Shown one piece after another: positions 25,105 through 35,037 of a DNA stretch of 64,000 nucleotides (position 1 is its first letter; the number at the start of each line of letters is the position of its first letter). The DNA lies in NCBI RefSeq assembly GCF_014203235.1, contig NZ_JACHIN010000001.1:868001-932000 (forward strand). The letters run 5' to 3'. Below the pieces are notes generated by a model. The model saw only the letters and a list, made by a program, of their open reading frames with translations. It was not told the origin of the DNA and searched no databases. Source of the DNA: Nonomuraea endophytica (GTDB lineage Bacteria > Actinomycetota > Actinomycetes > Streptosporangiales > Streptosporangiaceae). A program made the position numbers and the translations under genes.

Positions 25105-25551
25105 TTAGCGGATCTGTTGACGGATGAGGTTGAGCACGTCGGCGTCAACATGGCCCGCGGCGTGCCGCAGCAGCTCCTGGAGTGTGTGCGATTCGGGGTC
25201 GGCCAGCAGGACCACCCGCCGATCGGCCGACAGTTCCAGGGCGACGACGCGCGGGGCCACCTTGGCCCGTGCCGCGCGGCCGTGCGAGGTGTCCAGACCG
25301 GTCACCTCGATCCAGCGGAAACCCAGCTTGCCTTCGTCCGGTGGCTTGAGTCCCTCGTCCACCCGCAGGTCGTCCACCGCTGTGACCACTGCGGAGCGCG
25401 CGGACTTGTCGAGGGTCCAGCTCGGATTCGGCCGACCTGAGTAAATCTCGACTGTCGCCACGCTCGGCGAGTCGCCCTCGGCGCCAGAATTGCCGCAGGC
25501 GAACATGGACAGCGAAACTCCGATCACCGCGAGAACAAGCCGGACAGCCAC
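25105..25551 (-). CDS. Lipoprotein with SGRPNP domain
   Basis: 148 aa. Lipoprotein signal with Cys19 (SMFACGNSG). The mature part begins VATVEIYSGRPNPSWTLDKS, with SGRPNP at 38-43, and continues with LGFRWIEVTGLDTS. Both blocks match the N-terminal domain of the neighbouring 281-aa protein (VFSGRPNPHWKL and LGYRGMVVTADRSS), so the two share a homologous domain. Start GTG 25551, preceded by AGGGG, 12 nt after the upstream gene. The domain's function is not known to me. This copy would be anchored on the outer face of the membrane. Confidence 0.75.
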   Translation of the reverse strand: MAVRLVLAVIGVSLSMFACGNSGAEGDSPSVATVEIYSGRPNPSWTLDKSARSAVVTAVDDLRVDEGLKPPDEGKLGFRWIEVTGLDTSHGRAARAKVAPRVVALELSADRRVVLLADPESHTLQELLRHAAGHVDADVLNLIRQQIR

Positions 25552-25563
25552 TGGAACCCCTGA

Positions 25564-26409
25564 CTAGTTGATAGTGGACCGCGGATTTACCCGGGGATAG
25601 ATGTACGGAGATCCGTCCACTGTATACGGCCCCCGGTTGCATGTCACCGGATTGGTAATGGCCAGTCCGGAATTGTCGACGTTGGTCGCCGGTGTGCTTC
25701 CTGGTTTGTGCGCCCAGCGCTGGAGGCTGCCGGAGTAATCGGCGATCCGGTGGTAGAAGTGAAAGTCCGTCCCCGGCCAGATGCAGACGTAGCTGACGAA
25801 TCTGTCGTCGTTGCAGGCGCTGGTGTAGCCGTCGCGGAACACCGCCGCCTTGATGTTGGCGATGGTCAGCGCGGTGAAGATGCTGCCGGTGCCGCGGCCG
25901 GGCTGCGCGAAGGTGCCGGTGGCGAGACTGGAGGCGAAGTTGTAGCAGTTGTTCGTGGGACGGCGGGCGCCGTTCCAGAAGGTGTTGAGGTCTGCCCAGG
26001 TGGACGACCAGGTCGCGCAGGCCGCGATCGCCTGGCCGCCGCCTTCCTGCTGTGCCGTCGGGGAGCCGATGGTCAGATCGACGACGCCGCCGACCTCGGG
26101 TGAGATGGTGGACTGCGCGCCGGGGGTGTGTAACAGCCAGCGTTCCGTCACGTCCGACACCTGCAGGCCGGTGGCCTCCCTGAGGCGGAAGCTCGGTGGC
26201 AGGCCGGAGGCGGTGAGGCGTTCCTGGCTTGACCGGTCGGCGGTCACGACCATTCCGCGATAACCCAGCTTGGACTCGACGTCGTTGACCTGGCGTAGCC
26301 CGGAACGATTCGCCTTGAGCCGTTCGATGAGTTCGCGTTCTTCGCGTGCCGTGAGCTTCCAGTGCGGATTCGGACGTCCAGAAAAGACGTCGAGTTCGAT
26401 GTGGAGCAT
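25564..26409 (-). CDS. SGRPNP-domain protein with Cys-peptidase-like C-terminal domain
   Basis: 281 aa, no signal peptide. Residues 1-90: the SGRPNP domain (SGRPNP at 10-15). Residues ~130-281 contain NNCYNFASS (Cys155), DFHFYHR (His217, His220), RWAHKPGSTPATNVDNSG (His234, Asn243, Asp245) and TCNRGPYT. A Cys in C-Y-x-F-A followed by downstream His and Asn/Asp resembles papain-fold hydrolases such as NlpC/P60 or transglutaminase-like proteins. I cannot assign a named family, so this is an inference. ATG 26409 has GGAGGAGAGG before it. First gene of a three-gene operon with 12-nt gaps. Confidence 0.7.
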   Translation of the reverse strand: MLHIELDVFSGRPNPHWKLTAREERELIERLKANRSGLRQVNDVESKLGYRGMVVTADRSSQERLTASGLPPSFRLREATGLQVSDVTERWLLHTPGAQSTISPEVGGVVDLTIGSPTAQQEGGGQAIAACATWSSTWADLNTFWNGARRPTNNCYNFASSLATGTFAQPGRGTGSIFTALTIANIKAAVFRDGYTSACNDDRFVSYVCIWPGTDFHFYHRIADYSGSLQRWAHKPGSTPATNVDNSGLAITNPVTCNRGPYTVDGSPYIYPRVNPRSTIN

Positions 26410-26769
26410 TGCCTCTCCTCCGCGATCGTTGATTCCACAGAGAAGTTAACAGGCAAGCAAGCTGCTGGAAAGACACAAAATTCAGGCCGACCGGGTCGTC
26501 ACGGGCAATCCAATTCAAATTGAAACTACCATTAACCGCACGGCCACATTTATCAACCCTGCCGAAAAAGGGTCGTGTGTTCAAAAATGCCTTCCGTCGC
26601 GGCGGCCTTTCTCATCATGTGAGACCGTGGACGATGGAGTCGTCCCGTGCTCACCGAGTTGAGCAGGCGTGACGCGACGGCCACAGAGTGTTCATCGTGG
26701 TCGGCCTGTCGCACGGCGATCCGTGGTTTCGGTTGGCCATTCGCCCCACGCGCTCGCCGTACGACGGTG
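26410..26769. other. Intergenic region upstream of the SGRPNP operon and downstream of nuoN
   Basis: No gene seen in 360 bp. The left half is AT-richer and probably holds the operon promoter. TTCAA-A-TTGAA (26514-26524) is a perfect short palindrome. On the minus strand GGAATCAACGAT (26436-26425) lies just before the ribosome site and is shared with the leader of the secreted peptide at 3570-3581. Confidence 0.5.
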
Positions 26770-28278
26770 TCAGCCCGTCAGCGTGGTCAGGGTGAGAACC
26801 AGTTGCGGAGCCGCGGAGAACAGGACGGCGACCGCCAGGGTGGCGGCGACGGCGACCCAGGTGGCCGGGTGGATCCGGGCGAGCTTGTGGGCGGGAGCGG
26901 CGGCCGGGGTGACGACGCGGGCGGTCCAGGCCACGTAGTAATACAGGCCGATGACCGTGTTGACGGCCATGACGACGGCCAGCCAGCCCAGGCCGCCCTC
27001 GACGATCTCGCGGAAGACGACGACCTTGGCGAACAGCCCCGCCAGGCCGGGCGGCAGGCCCGCCAGGCAGATCAGGCAGAAGGCCAGGGCGATGCCCGCG
27101 ACCGGTGTGCGGAAGGCGAGGCCACGGTAGTCGTTCAGCTCGTTGCGCGGGCTGCTCCGGGAGACGAGCATGACCACGGCGAAGGCGCCCAGGTTCATGG
27201 CGGCGTACAGGACCAGGTAGGCCATCGACGCGGCGATGGCGGCGCCCGATCCCGCGGCGATGGCCAGCGGGGCGAGGATGTAGCCGGACTGGGCCACCGA
27301 GGACCAGGCGAGCAGGCGTACGGCGGAGCGCTGGCGCATGGCCAGCAGGTTGCCCACGGTCATGGTCAGGGCGGCGAGGATGGCGATCAACGGGGACCAG
27401 GTCGCCGCCTGGCCGCGCAGGGCGGCCACGAGGACCAGGATGAGTCCGGCGAATCCGGCGGCCTTCGAGATGACCGACAGGAGCGCGGCGATGGGGATGG
27501 GCGCGCCCTGGTAGACGTCGGCGGCCCAGGAGTGGAACGGGACGGCGGCGATCTTGAACGCGAAGCCCGCCGTCACCAGGACCACGCCGACCGCGACGAC
27601 CGAGGGCAGCGCGCCGGGGGCGCCCGGGGCCGGGAGCTGGCCGCTCAGGGTCGCGGCCATGCGGTTGAGGTAGACGGTGCCGGTGATGCCGTAGAGCAGG
27701 GAGACGCCGAAGAGCATGACGGCGGTCGAGACCACGGACATCACGAACAGCTTCACCGCCGCCTCCGAGCCGCGGCCGTCGTAGCGTTTCAGCGCCGTCA
27801 GGGCGAAGACCGGCAGGGAGACCAGTTCGAGCGCGACCACGAGCATGATCAGGTCACGGGAGGCGGGGAGCGCGACGGCGCCCACCAGGGTGCACAGGAG
27901 CAGGAAGTACCACTCGCCGACCGGGATGCCGCCGCCCGCGAGTTCGGTCATCGACAGCAGCACCACGACGACCCCGGCCACCAGGGCCAGACCGGCGAAG
28001 ACCACGGTGTAGTGGTCGACGACGAAGGAGCACATGGGCGTGGGGCCGGTGTTGAGTGCCTTCGGGACGCAGAACGTGGACAGGCCCTGGGCCGCCGCCG
28101 GGGACTGGGCCACGACGAAGGCCAGGGCGGCGAGCAGGCCGGTCAGCGTGACGAGGCCGAGCGCGGTGCGCACCCGGCGGGTCGCGGGCAGGAAGGCGTC
28201 GAGCAGCAGCACCAGGCCCGCCACCAGCGCCAGGATCAGCGGGGCCGCGATGGCGAAGTAGTCGATCGACTGGATCAC
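26770..28278 (-). CDS. nuoN: NADH-quinone oxidoreductase subunit N
   Basis: 502 aa, about 14 membrane segments, antiporter-like proton-pumping subunit of complex I. Lys and Glu residues in the broken helices (for example VVALELVSLPVFAL and FKIAAVPFHSWAADVYQGAP) are conserved. It is the last gene of the nuoIJKLMN run, with ATG 28278 overlapping the nuoM stop (ATGA). Membrane arm of the proton pump. Confidence 0.95.
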   Translation of the reverse strand: MIQSIDYFAIAAPLILALVAGLVLLLDAFLPATRRVRTALGLVTLTGLLAALAFVVAQSPAAAQGLSTFCVPKALNTGPTPMCSFVVDHYTVVFAGLALVAGVVVVLLSMTELAGGGIPVGEWYFLLLCTLVGAVALPASRDLIMLVVALELVSLPVFALTALKRYDGRGSEAAVKLFVMSVVSTAVMLFGVSLLYGITGTVYLNRMAATLSGQLPAPGAPGALPSVVAVGVVLVTAGFAFKIAAVPFHSWAADVYQGAPIPIAALLSVISKAAGFAGLILVLVAALRGQAATWSPLIAILAALTMTVGNLLAMRQRSAVRLLAWSSVAQSGYILAPLAIAAGSGAAIAASMAYLVLYAAMNLGAFAVVMLVSRSSPRNELNDYRGLAFRTPVAGIALAFCLICLAGLPPGLAGLFAKVVVFREIVEGGLGWLAVVMAVNTVIGLYYYVAWTARVVTPAAAPAHKLARIHPATWVAVAATLAVAVLFSAAPQLVLTLTTLTG

Positions 28279-29957
28279 GACACGACCCCCAGCAGCGCCT
28301 CGACGGCGGGTGTGGTGAGCGAGAGCAGGAGTCCGGGCCAGAGGCCGAACAGCAGGATCAGCACGATCAGCGGCACCCAGGCGGCCATCTCGTAGCGGCG
28401 GATGTCGGGCATGTGGGACAGGAGGCCGATCCGCTCACCCGTCTTCTCCAGGCGCGCGTCCGCGGTCTCGTCGGACGGGCCGATCGCGAGAGAGGCTTCT
28501 GGGCCGGTCGCTTCATCGCCCGGCCCCGACGCGGCCAGGACGGTGCCGGGCGGGACGGGTACGGCCTTGCTGCCCGGGAGTCCGTGGGTCACGCGGGAGA
28601 GCATGACCAGGAAGTACGCGGCCGTCAGCACCGCGCCCAGACCTCCGATGACCATGAACGTCAGGAACAGGGGCCGTGACAGCGCCTCGGCCGGATCGAA
28701 CGCGCCCAGCAGCGCGAGCATCTCGCCCCAGAACCCGGCGAGGCCCGGCAGCCCGAGCGAGGCGATGGCCGCGAACGTCAGCACCGAGCCCAGGTGCGGG
28801 AGCGTGGCGAGCAGGCCGGTGATCGAGGGCATGTCGGCGGTCGAGTAGCGCTCCTTGATCGCTCCGGCCAGGAAGAAGAGCAGGCCGGTGATGAGGCCGT
28901 GGGCGACGTTCGCGAACAGGGCGCCGTTGATGCCCACGGTGGTCAGCGTGGCGAAACCGAGCAGGACGAAACCCATGTGGCCGACCGAGGAGTAGGCGAT
29001 CATCCGTTTCAGGTCGCGCTGGGCCAGGCAGGCCAGGGAGCCGTAGATGATGCCGACCACGGCCAGCGCGCCCAGCCACGGCGCCAGTGCGGCGGCGCCC
29101 TCGGGCAGGACCGGGATGGCGATTCTGGCGAAGCCGTAGGTGCCCATCTTGAGGAGCACACCGGCCAGCAGCACCGAGCCGACGGTCGGCGCCTCGGTGT
29201 GGGCGTCGGGCAGCCAGGTGTGCAAAGGCCACATCGGGGTCTTCACCGCCAGGCCGATGCCGACCGCCAGGAACGCGATCACCTGCACCGCCCTGGACAT
29301 TCCGGCGCCGTGCCGGGCGGCCAGCTCCACCATGTCGAGCGTGCCCGCCTGGGCCCAGATGAACAGCAGGCCCAGCAGCATGACGACCGAGCCGAGCAGG
29401 GTGTAGAGGATGAATTTGACCGCCGCCGCCCGGCGGGCCTTGCCGCCCCAGACGGCGATCAGGAAGTACATCGGGATCAGCACGATCTCGAAGAACACGA
29501 AGAACAGCAGCAGGTCCAGGGCCAGGAAGGTGCCGATCATGCCGACTTCGAGCACCAGCAGCGTGAACACCAGCGCCCTCGGCCGGCTGCCGCCCGCTCT
29601 GGGGCGGAGCAGCTGGCCCTGGCCGCGGCCGTCGCCGACGCCCAGGTAGACGAAGCACAGGAACGTCAGCAGGGCGGTCAGCGCGACCAGCGGCAGCGAG
29701 ATCCCGTCGACTCCCAGGTGGAACCTGACCCCCAGGCCGGGGATCCACGGCAGGTCGAGGGTGAACTGCATACGGGCGGCCTGGCCGTACTCGAAAGTCG
29801 CGACCATGATCGCGGCCAGCACCAGGACCACGCCGGAGACGGCGAGGCCGTAGAGGCGCAGCGTCCGCCGCAGCGCCGGCGGGGGTGCGAGCAGCAGAAG
29901 AGCACCCAGCAGAGGTACGGCCAGCAGTGCGACAGGCAGCCAGCTGAGCCCGCTCAT
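28275..29957 (-). CDS. nuoM: NADH-quinone oxidoreductase subunit M
   Basis: 560 aa, ~14 membrane segments, antiporter-like membrane subunit. Family motifs: [37 protein letters not shown] and MIAYSSVGHMGFV. Start ATG 29957 overlaps the nuoL stop (ATGA). A charged soluble insertion near the C-terminus (about residues 475-525, PGDEATGPEASLAIGPSDE) is longer than usual for NuoM. Confidence 0.95.
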   Translation of the reverse strand: MSGLSWLPVALLAVPLLGALLLLAPPPALRRTLRLYGLAVSGVVLVLAAIMVATFEYGQAARMQFTLDLPWIPGLGVRFHLGVDGISLPLVALTALLTFLCFVYLGVGDGRGQGQLLRPRAGGSRPRALVFTLLVLEVGMIGTFLALDLLLFFVFFEIVLIPMYFLIAVWGGKARRAAAVKFILYTLLGSVVMLLGLLFIWAQAGTLDMVELAARHGAGMSRAVQVIAFLAVGIGLAVKTPMWPLHTWLPDAHTEAPTVGSVLLAGVLLKMGTYGFARIAIPVLPEGAAALAPWLGALAVVGIIYGSLACLAQRDLKRMIAYSSVGHMGFVLLGFATLTTVGINGALFANVAHGLITGLLFFLAGAIKERYSTADMPSITGLLATLPHLGSVLTFAAIASLGLPGLAGFWGEMLALLGAFDPAEALSRPLFLTFMVIGGLGAVLTAAYFLVMLSRVTHGLPGSKAVPVPPGTVLAASGPGDEATGPEASLAIGPSDETADARLEKTGERIGLLSHMPDIRRYEMAAWVPLIVLILLFGLWPGLLLSLTTPAVEALLGVVS

Positions 29958-31897
29958 GCGAACATCACCGCCCCGACGACGATCAGGAGCACTCCGGCGA
30001 GCACGCCGCTGACGTAGAGCTGCACGTTGCCGTTCTGCGCGAGGCGCAGGACCCCCGACAGGCCACGGGCCGTGCGGCCGGAGCCGCGCACCGCGCCGTC
30101 CACGACCCGGTCGTCGGTGCTGACCACCAGCCGGGACAGCGCGAGGATCGGGCGGACGAACAGGGCCGCGTAGACGGAGTCGACGTAGAAGGCGCGTTCG
30201 CACGGGACGCGGAACGGCCCGAGGATACGCGCGGGGTCGGCCACCGGATCGCCGCGCCAGAAGGCGTAGACGACTCCGGAGCCGAGCAGCGCCAGCACCA
30301 CGCTGATCGTGGCCACGCCGACGTCGAGGTGGAGGCCGCCGGCGAAGCCCAGCAGGAGGGCGGGGACCGCGAGCAGGACGATGGGGATCAGCATCGTCGG
30401 CGGCGCCTCGCGGGTGTCGACCACGTGCGCCGTGCCGGGCTGCGGCTCGGGCAGGGCGATGGTGCGTCCGGGTCCGAAGAACGTACGCAACCAGGCGCGG
30501 GCCGAGTAGGCGCCGGTGACGACGACGGTGGCCAGGGCGCTGGCGTAGAGCAGGAGCGCGGCGGCGTCGGTGAGGGCGGCGCCGCTGACCGCCCCGTCCA
30601 TGGCCAGCAGGAGGCTGTCCTTGCTGAAGAATCCGCTGGCCGGTGGCAGGCCCATGAGGGCGGCGAAACCGATCGTGGTCGCGGCGAACGTGACCGGGAG
30701 CTCACGGCGCAGGCCGCCCATCTGGCTCATGAGGTTGGAGCCGACGTGGTGGATGACCGCCCCCGCGCACAGGAACAGCAGCGCCTTGAACGCGCCGTGC
30801 GTGAGCAGGTGGAAGATGGCCGCGTGGTCGGAGCCCGCGGCCAGGCCGCCGGCCATGTAGGACAGCTGGCTGATCGTCGAATAGGCGAGCACACGTTTGA
30901 GGTCGTCCTGGGCCAGCGCGGCCAGGGCGGCGCCCAGCATGCCGAGCGCCGCCATGACGGCCAGCACGTCGAGCGTGGGCCTGGCCCCGAGGAACGCGGG
31001 GAAGAGCCTGGCGACGATGAAGATGCCGGCGGCGACCATGGTGGCGGCGTGGATCAGCGCGCTGATCGGCGTCGGACCGGCCATGGCGTCGGGCAGCCAG
31101 GTGTGCAGCGGCACCTGGGCGCTCTTGCCCGCCACCCCGGCCAGCAACAGCATGGTCGCCGTGACCAGCGTGGCCGTGGACATCTCCGGCACCTTGGCGA
31201 GCACGTCGGCGATGCGGAAGCTGTCCGCCGAGATGCCGAGCACGAAGATGCCGAACAGGAAGCCGACGTCGCCGAGTCGCGTGACCAGGAAGGCCTTCAC
31301 GGCGGCCCTGGAGTTTGACCGGTCTTCCCACCAGTGGCCGATGAGCAGGTAGGAGCACAGGCCCATGACCTCCCAGCCCACGTACAGGACCAGCAGGTCG
31401 CCGGAGTAGACGACGAGCAGCATGGCGCTGGTGAACAGGCTGATGAAGGCGCTGTAGGACGGGTAGCGCCGGTCGTCGTGGAGATAACCCACCGAATAGA
31501 CCTGTACGGCCAGCGCCACCAGGGTCACCAGGACCCCGAGGACACCGGACAGGGCGTCGGCCTGGAGGGTCAGCGTGATGGGGACCGTACCGGTGACGAT
31601 CTCGCCGTAGTCGGCGCCTACCGGATCGACCGCGCGTTCGGCGAAGAACGCGAAGCCCTGAGCGGCCGCCAGCCAGAGCGCCAGAGCGGCCGAGACGGCG
31701 GTGGGAAGGACGGCGATCCAGGCCGCGCGCCGGTTGCCTCCCCGGTGCTGGTGGCCTGCTTCCTGCCCCTTCGCTTCGGCGGCCCCCGGTTGTGGTCGAC
31801 GAGTTCTTGGCCAGCGGGAAAGGAGCAGGCCCGCGAAGGCCGCGAGGAACGGCAGCGCCACGATCAGCAGGGGGAACGGCGAGGATGTCGTGCTCAT
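29954..31897 (-). CDS. nuoL: NADH-quinone oxidoreductase subunit L
   Basis: 647 aa. The largest antiporter-like subunit, with the long lateral helix at the C-terminus. Motifs: [37 protein letters not shown] and [15 protein letters not shown]. The N-terminal region carries a basic cytoplasmic loop ([14 protein letters not shown]...). Start ATG 31897 overlaps the nuoK stop (ATGA). Proton translocation in the membrane arm. Confidence 0.96.
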   Translation of the reverse strand: MSTTSSPFPLLIVALPFLAAFAGLLLSRWPRTRRPQPGAAEAKGQEAGHQHRGGNRRAAWIAVLPTAVSAALALWLAAAQGFAFFAERAVDPVGADYGEIVTGTVPITLTLQADALSGVLGVLVTLVALAVQVYSVGYLHDDRRYPSYSAFISLFTSAMLLVVYSGDLLVLYVGWEVMGLCSYLLIGHWWEDRSNSRAAVKAFLVTRLGDVGFLFGIFVLGISADSFRIADVLAKVPEMSTATLVTATMLLLAGVAGKSAQVPLHTWLPDAMAGPTPISALIHAATMVAAGIFIVARLFPAFLGARPTLDVLAVMAALGMLGAALAALAQDDLKRVLAYSTISQLSYMAGGLAAGSDHAAIFHLLTHGAFKALLFLCAGAVIHHVGSNLMSQMGGLRRELPVTFAATTIGFAALMGLPPASGFFSKDSLLLAMDGAVSGAALTDAAALLLYASALATVVVTGAYSARAWLRTFFGPGRTIALPEPQPGTAHVVDTREAPPTMLIPIVLLAVPALLLGFAGGLHLDVGVATISVVLALLGSGVVYAFWRGDPVADPARILGPFRVPCERAFYVDSVYAALFVRPILALSRLVVSTDDRVVDGAVRGSGRTARGLSGVLRLAQNGNVQLYVSGVLAGVLLIVVGAVMFA

Positions 31898-32394
31898 GCG
31901 TTGCCTCCTCGCCTGGCGGGGTGACCGGGCCGGCCGACGCCGTCGCCCTGGTCGGAGGCGCCGTTGCCGCGTGCGGTGAGCTGGGGTGAGGTGACCGTGT
32001 CGAGTCCGGCGGGCTGGTGGTCGTCGGCACGCGCGCCGTTGTCGCCGCCCGCGCCGTTGTCGCCGTCGGCTGTGGTGGCCGGGTCGGCGGGTTCGGCCAG
32101 GGCGCGCAGGCGGTCGAGGTCGACGCTCTGGCGGTTGCGGAAGAGCGCGAGCACGATCGCCAGGCCGAGACCCACCTCTGCCGCCGCGATCACGATGATG
32201 AACAGCGTGAGCACCTGACCGCTGTGGAGCACGTCGGCCAGCCACATGTCGAACGCGACCAGGTTGATGTTGACGGCGTTGAGCATGAGCTCGACCGACA
32301 TCAGCACGAGGATCGTGTTGCGTCTGGCCAGCACGCCGTAGACGCCGATGGAGAAGAGCAACGCGGAGACGACCGCGGGGTACACGATGTGCAC
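31894..32394 (-). CDS. nuoK: NADH-quinone oxidoreductase subunit K with long C-terminal extension
   Basis: 166 aa. NuoK is normally ~100 aa with three membrane helices. The first ~98 residues fit that ([19 protein letters not shown], with the proton-path Glu residues). Residues ~100-166 are an added soluble tail rich in Gly, Asp, Ala and Asn ([18 protein letters not shown]). GTG 32394 shares one base with the nuoJ stop (TAGTG). No domain recognised in the tail. Confidence 0.92.
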   Translation of the reverse strand: MHIVYPAVVSALLFSIGVYGVLARRNTILVLMSVELMLNAVNINLVAFDMWLADVLHSGQVLTLFIIVIAAAEVGLGLAIVLALFRNRQSVDLDRLRALAEPADPATTADGDNGAGGDNGARADDHQPAGLDTVTSPQLTARGNGASDQGDGVGRPGHPARRGGNA

Positions 32395-32987
32395 TAGGGC
32401 CCCCCGGGACCTTCAGCCGGAGCCGGATCGCCGCCGGCCTCGCCCGCGGACGGCGGGGCGCCGCGGATGTCGGTGCGGGACAGGACGATGGCGCCGATCA
32501 GCGCCGCGAGCAGGAGCACGGAGAGCGCCTCGAACGGCAGCACCCACGTGCTGAACACGCTCGCGCCCAGCTCGCCCGCCGCGCCCTCACCCGGCTTCAG
32601 CGGCGCGTACGCCGTGCGGAAGCCGTCGATCACGACCGTGACCAGGACCGCGGCCGTCGCCAGCGCGACGACGGCGGCCACGACGCGGTTGCCGCTGTCG
32701 AGGTCGGCCGAGCGTCCGATGGGAGCGCGCGTCAGCATGATGCCGAACAGCAGCAGCACCACCACCGCGCCCACATAGATCAGCACCTGCACCCAGGCGA
32801 CGAACTCCGCGGTCAGCACCAGATAGCCGCCGGCCAGGGCGCCGAAGCAGAGGACCAGCCACAGGGCGGCGTGGACGAGCTGCTTGGTGGTGACGACAAG
32901 CAGCGCCGATCCGACGGCCACCGCGCCCAGGAGCAAGAACACGACTTCTTGCGTGGTGGGTGGCAGGAAGGGCGCCGCCTCGGTCAC
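32394..32987 (-). CDS. nuoJ: NADH-quinone oxidoreductase subunit J
   Basis: 197 aa, five membrane helices. Characteristic [20 protein letters not shown] and [20 protein letters not shown], the latter containing the pi-bulge helix involved in coupling. A Gly/Pro-rich C-terminal tail (about 172-197) is present. GTG 32987 overlaps the nuoI stop (GTGA). Confidence 0.95.
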   Translation of the reverse strand: MTEAAPFLPPTTQEVVFLLLGAVAVGSALLVVTTKQLVHAALWLVLCFGALAGGYLVLTAEFVAWVQVLIYVGAVVVLLLFGIMLTRAPIGRSADLDSGNRVVAAVVALATAAVLVTVVIDGFRTAYAPLKPGEGAAGELGASVFSTWVLPFEALSVLLLAALIGAIVLSRTDIRGAPPSAGEAGGDPAPAEGPGGP

Positions 32988-34087
32988 GAATCCTCCTCGG
33001 ACTCCTGTGTCTCGCCGGACTGCAGCTGCCCAGGTGGACGGATGGACCGTGGATCGGCCATCCGCCGCCTGCGCGGGCTCGCGGCAGAAGTCTGCTCCCC
33101 CGAATCGGGCGGCCGCGACGACTCGCCCGAACCTGTGGACAACTTGTCGCCGGACTGCTCGCCTGTGGACAACTGCCCGCCCTCGGCCTCTGTCTTGGGC
33201 GCGCTAGCGGGGGGTGTGGGCTCTTCCGCCGGTTCTGGAGCCGTTCCTGCGGGCGGTTCCGCCGTAGGCTTCGCGCCTGTGGGCGTCGCCTCGGTGAGCG
33301 ATCCCTCTGTGGGGGTCGCCTCTGGGGACGTTGCCTCGGGGAGTGAAGCCTCTGGGGGTGTTGCCTCGGCACGTGAAGTCTGTGGGGGCGTTGCGGTTGG
33401 GGGTGTCCGGTCAGCGGGTGGTTTCGCTGTGGACGAGCCATCTGTGGACGAGCTATCTGTGGGCGTTGCCTCCGTAGAGCCTTCTGGGGGCGGTTTCGCC
33501 TCTGGGGTGTCGCGGGTTCTGGGGGTTCGGCGGGGTGTGGGGGTGTCTGAGGGCGCCTGCCTGGCGGAGGGGCCTGCCGTACCGGATGGGCGGCGGGGGG
33601 CGGCGGTCAGTTCCTTGGGAGGCTCCGCGCCCGCGTCGTGGGCCGGCGGCGGCGGGACGGTCTCGACCCATGTCCCGAGCTGCTCCTTCTCGTGGAGAAG
33701 GTTGCGGATGTCGCCCTCCGCGTACTCGAATTCGGGCGACCAGAACAGCGCGTCGAACGGGCACACCTCAATGCAGATGCCGCAATACATGCAGAGGGCG
33801 AAGTCGATGGCGAAACGGTCGAGAACGTTGCGCTGGCGGGGGCGGCCGCCTTCCGGTGCGGGGAGCGTCTCCTTGTGGGAGTCGATGTAGATGCACCAGT
33901 CGGGGCATTCGCGGGCGCACAGCATGCAGGAGGTGCAGTTTTCCTCGACCAGCGCGATGACCCCGCGGCTGCGCGCTGGAAGGGCGGGTTTGACCTCGGG
34001 GTATTGCTGCGTCACTGATCTGCGCAGCATGTGGCGCAGGGTGATGGACAGCCCCTTTGCCAGTCCTACTCCCGGTATCCGCACCAT
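32984..34087 (-). CDS. nuoI: NADH-quinone oxidoreductase subunit I with ~220-residue low-complexity tail
   Basis: 367 aa, about twice the usual 170-200. Residues 1-144 are a normal two-cluster ferredoxin-type subunit: Cys 51, 54, 57, 61 and Cys 99, 102, 105, 109 bind the N6a/N6b [4Fe-4S] clusters. Residues ~145-367 are Pro/Thr/Ser/Glu-rich with recurring PEATP, TEATPT and PPEAS units, ending SEEDS. The frame stays open and overlaps nuoJ by 4 nt, so the tail is really part of the gene. Its DNA contains two exact TGTGGACAA 9-mers (33134, 33174) and many near matches. First gene of nuoIJKLMN; ATG 34087. Confidence 0.93.
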   Translation of the reverse strand: MVRIPGVGLAKGLSITLRHMLRRSVTQQYPEVKPALPARSRGVIALVEENCTSCMLCARECPDWCIYIDSHKETLPAPEGGRPRQRNVLDRFAIDFALCMYCGICIEVCPFDALFWSPEFEYAEGDIRNLLHEKEQLGTWVETVPPPPAHDAGAEPPKELTAAPRRPSGTAGPSARQAPSDTPTPRRTPRTRDTPEAKPPPEGSTEATPTDSSSTDGSSTAKPPADRTPPTATPPQTSRAEATPPEASLPEATSPEATPTEGSLTEATPTGAKPTAEPPAGTAPEPAEEPTPPASAPKTEAEGGQLSTGEQSGDKLSTGSGESSRPPDSGEQTSAASPRRRRMADPRSIRPPGQLQSGETQESEEDS

Positions 34088-35037
34088 GGTTCAACATCAT
34101 GACGCACTATGCGTCTGAGGTGAATGAGCCAGACTGTTGTCCCCAGTTTTTCCACAGACATCCACAGGCTGTCCCCGAGTTATCCACAGGAGAGCCGCTC
34201 CCCCTCGCCCTGTCACCCCCGACCGATAGTGTTCCGGCATGCCACACCCCCACCCCGTCCCCCGCCCCAGCGCCGGGATCTGGGCTGCCTTCGTGGGTTG
34301 GGCGATCCTCCCCTTCATCAGTTGCGGCCTGGCCACTCCGTTCACCATCGGCTTCGCCGCCTTCTGGCTGCGCAGCACCTTCCACGCGATCGCCGCCGTC
34401 GTCTACACGGTGTTCGTGGGCTCGTTCCTGATCACCATCGCGGGATACGAGGAGTTCGAGCAGATACCCGAGCCGATGCGTTCGCTGATCACCATCGGTT
34501 TCGGCATCAGCTGGCTGGGCGGCGTGATCCACAGCGGCATCCTGGTCCCCTTCATGGCCAAGGCCCGCGTCAAGCCCCCGATGGACCTGCACCATCGGGT
34601 CACGACCCCCACCTACCAGCCGCCGCCCGGCCACACCGGCTTCCAGAGCCAGCCCGGACATCCCGGCTGGATCGGGCCGTACCGCGTCCTCCACCTGCTG
34701 GGCCGCGGCGGCCAGGGCGCGGTGTATCTCGCGACGGCGCCCAACGGCAACCGGGTCGCGGTCAAGGTCCTGCACGATCTGGTGGACGAGACGGCCCGCG
34801 CGCGGTTCGCCCGCGAGGTCGACTCGGCGCGCAGGGTGGCGACCTTCTCCACAGCTCGGCTTCTCGACGTCAACATCACCGGCCAGCACGCCTACATCGT
34901 CAGTGAGTACGTCGAGGGACCGTCCCTGGAACAGCTGGTCAAGAAGCACGGTCCGCGCGATCAGGACAGTCTGGTACGGCTCGCGTTATCCACAGCCGGT
35001 GCATTGGCGGCCATCCACAAGGCGGGCGTCGTCCACA
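33134..35037. promoter_or_regulatory. Cluster of DnaA-box-like 9-mers
   Basis: Exact TTGTCCACA (as TGTGGACAA on +): 33134-33142 and 33174-33182, exactly 40 bp apart. Exact TTATCCACA: 34180-34188 and 34986-34994. One-mismatch copies: TGTGGACGA at 33428-33436 and 33443-33451, TTGTCCCCA at 34137-34145, TTTTCCACA at 34148-34156, TTCTCCACA at 34845-34853, TCGTCCACA at 35029-35037. They cross the nuoI tail, the nuoI/kinase gap and the kinase gene. No dnaA or dnaN is near, so this is not the standard oriC. Streptomyces has DnaA-titrating clusters away from oriC. Confidence 0.5.

Noticed and set aside
33001..33660. NuoI tail as a separate downstream gene
   Set aside because: The frame is continuous with the ferredoxin domain and its stop overlaps the nuoJ start, so it is one polypeptide.
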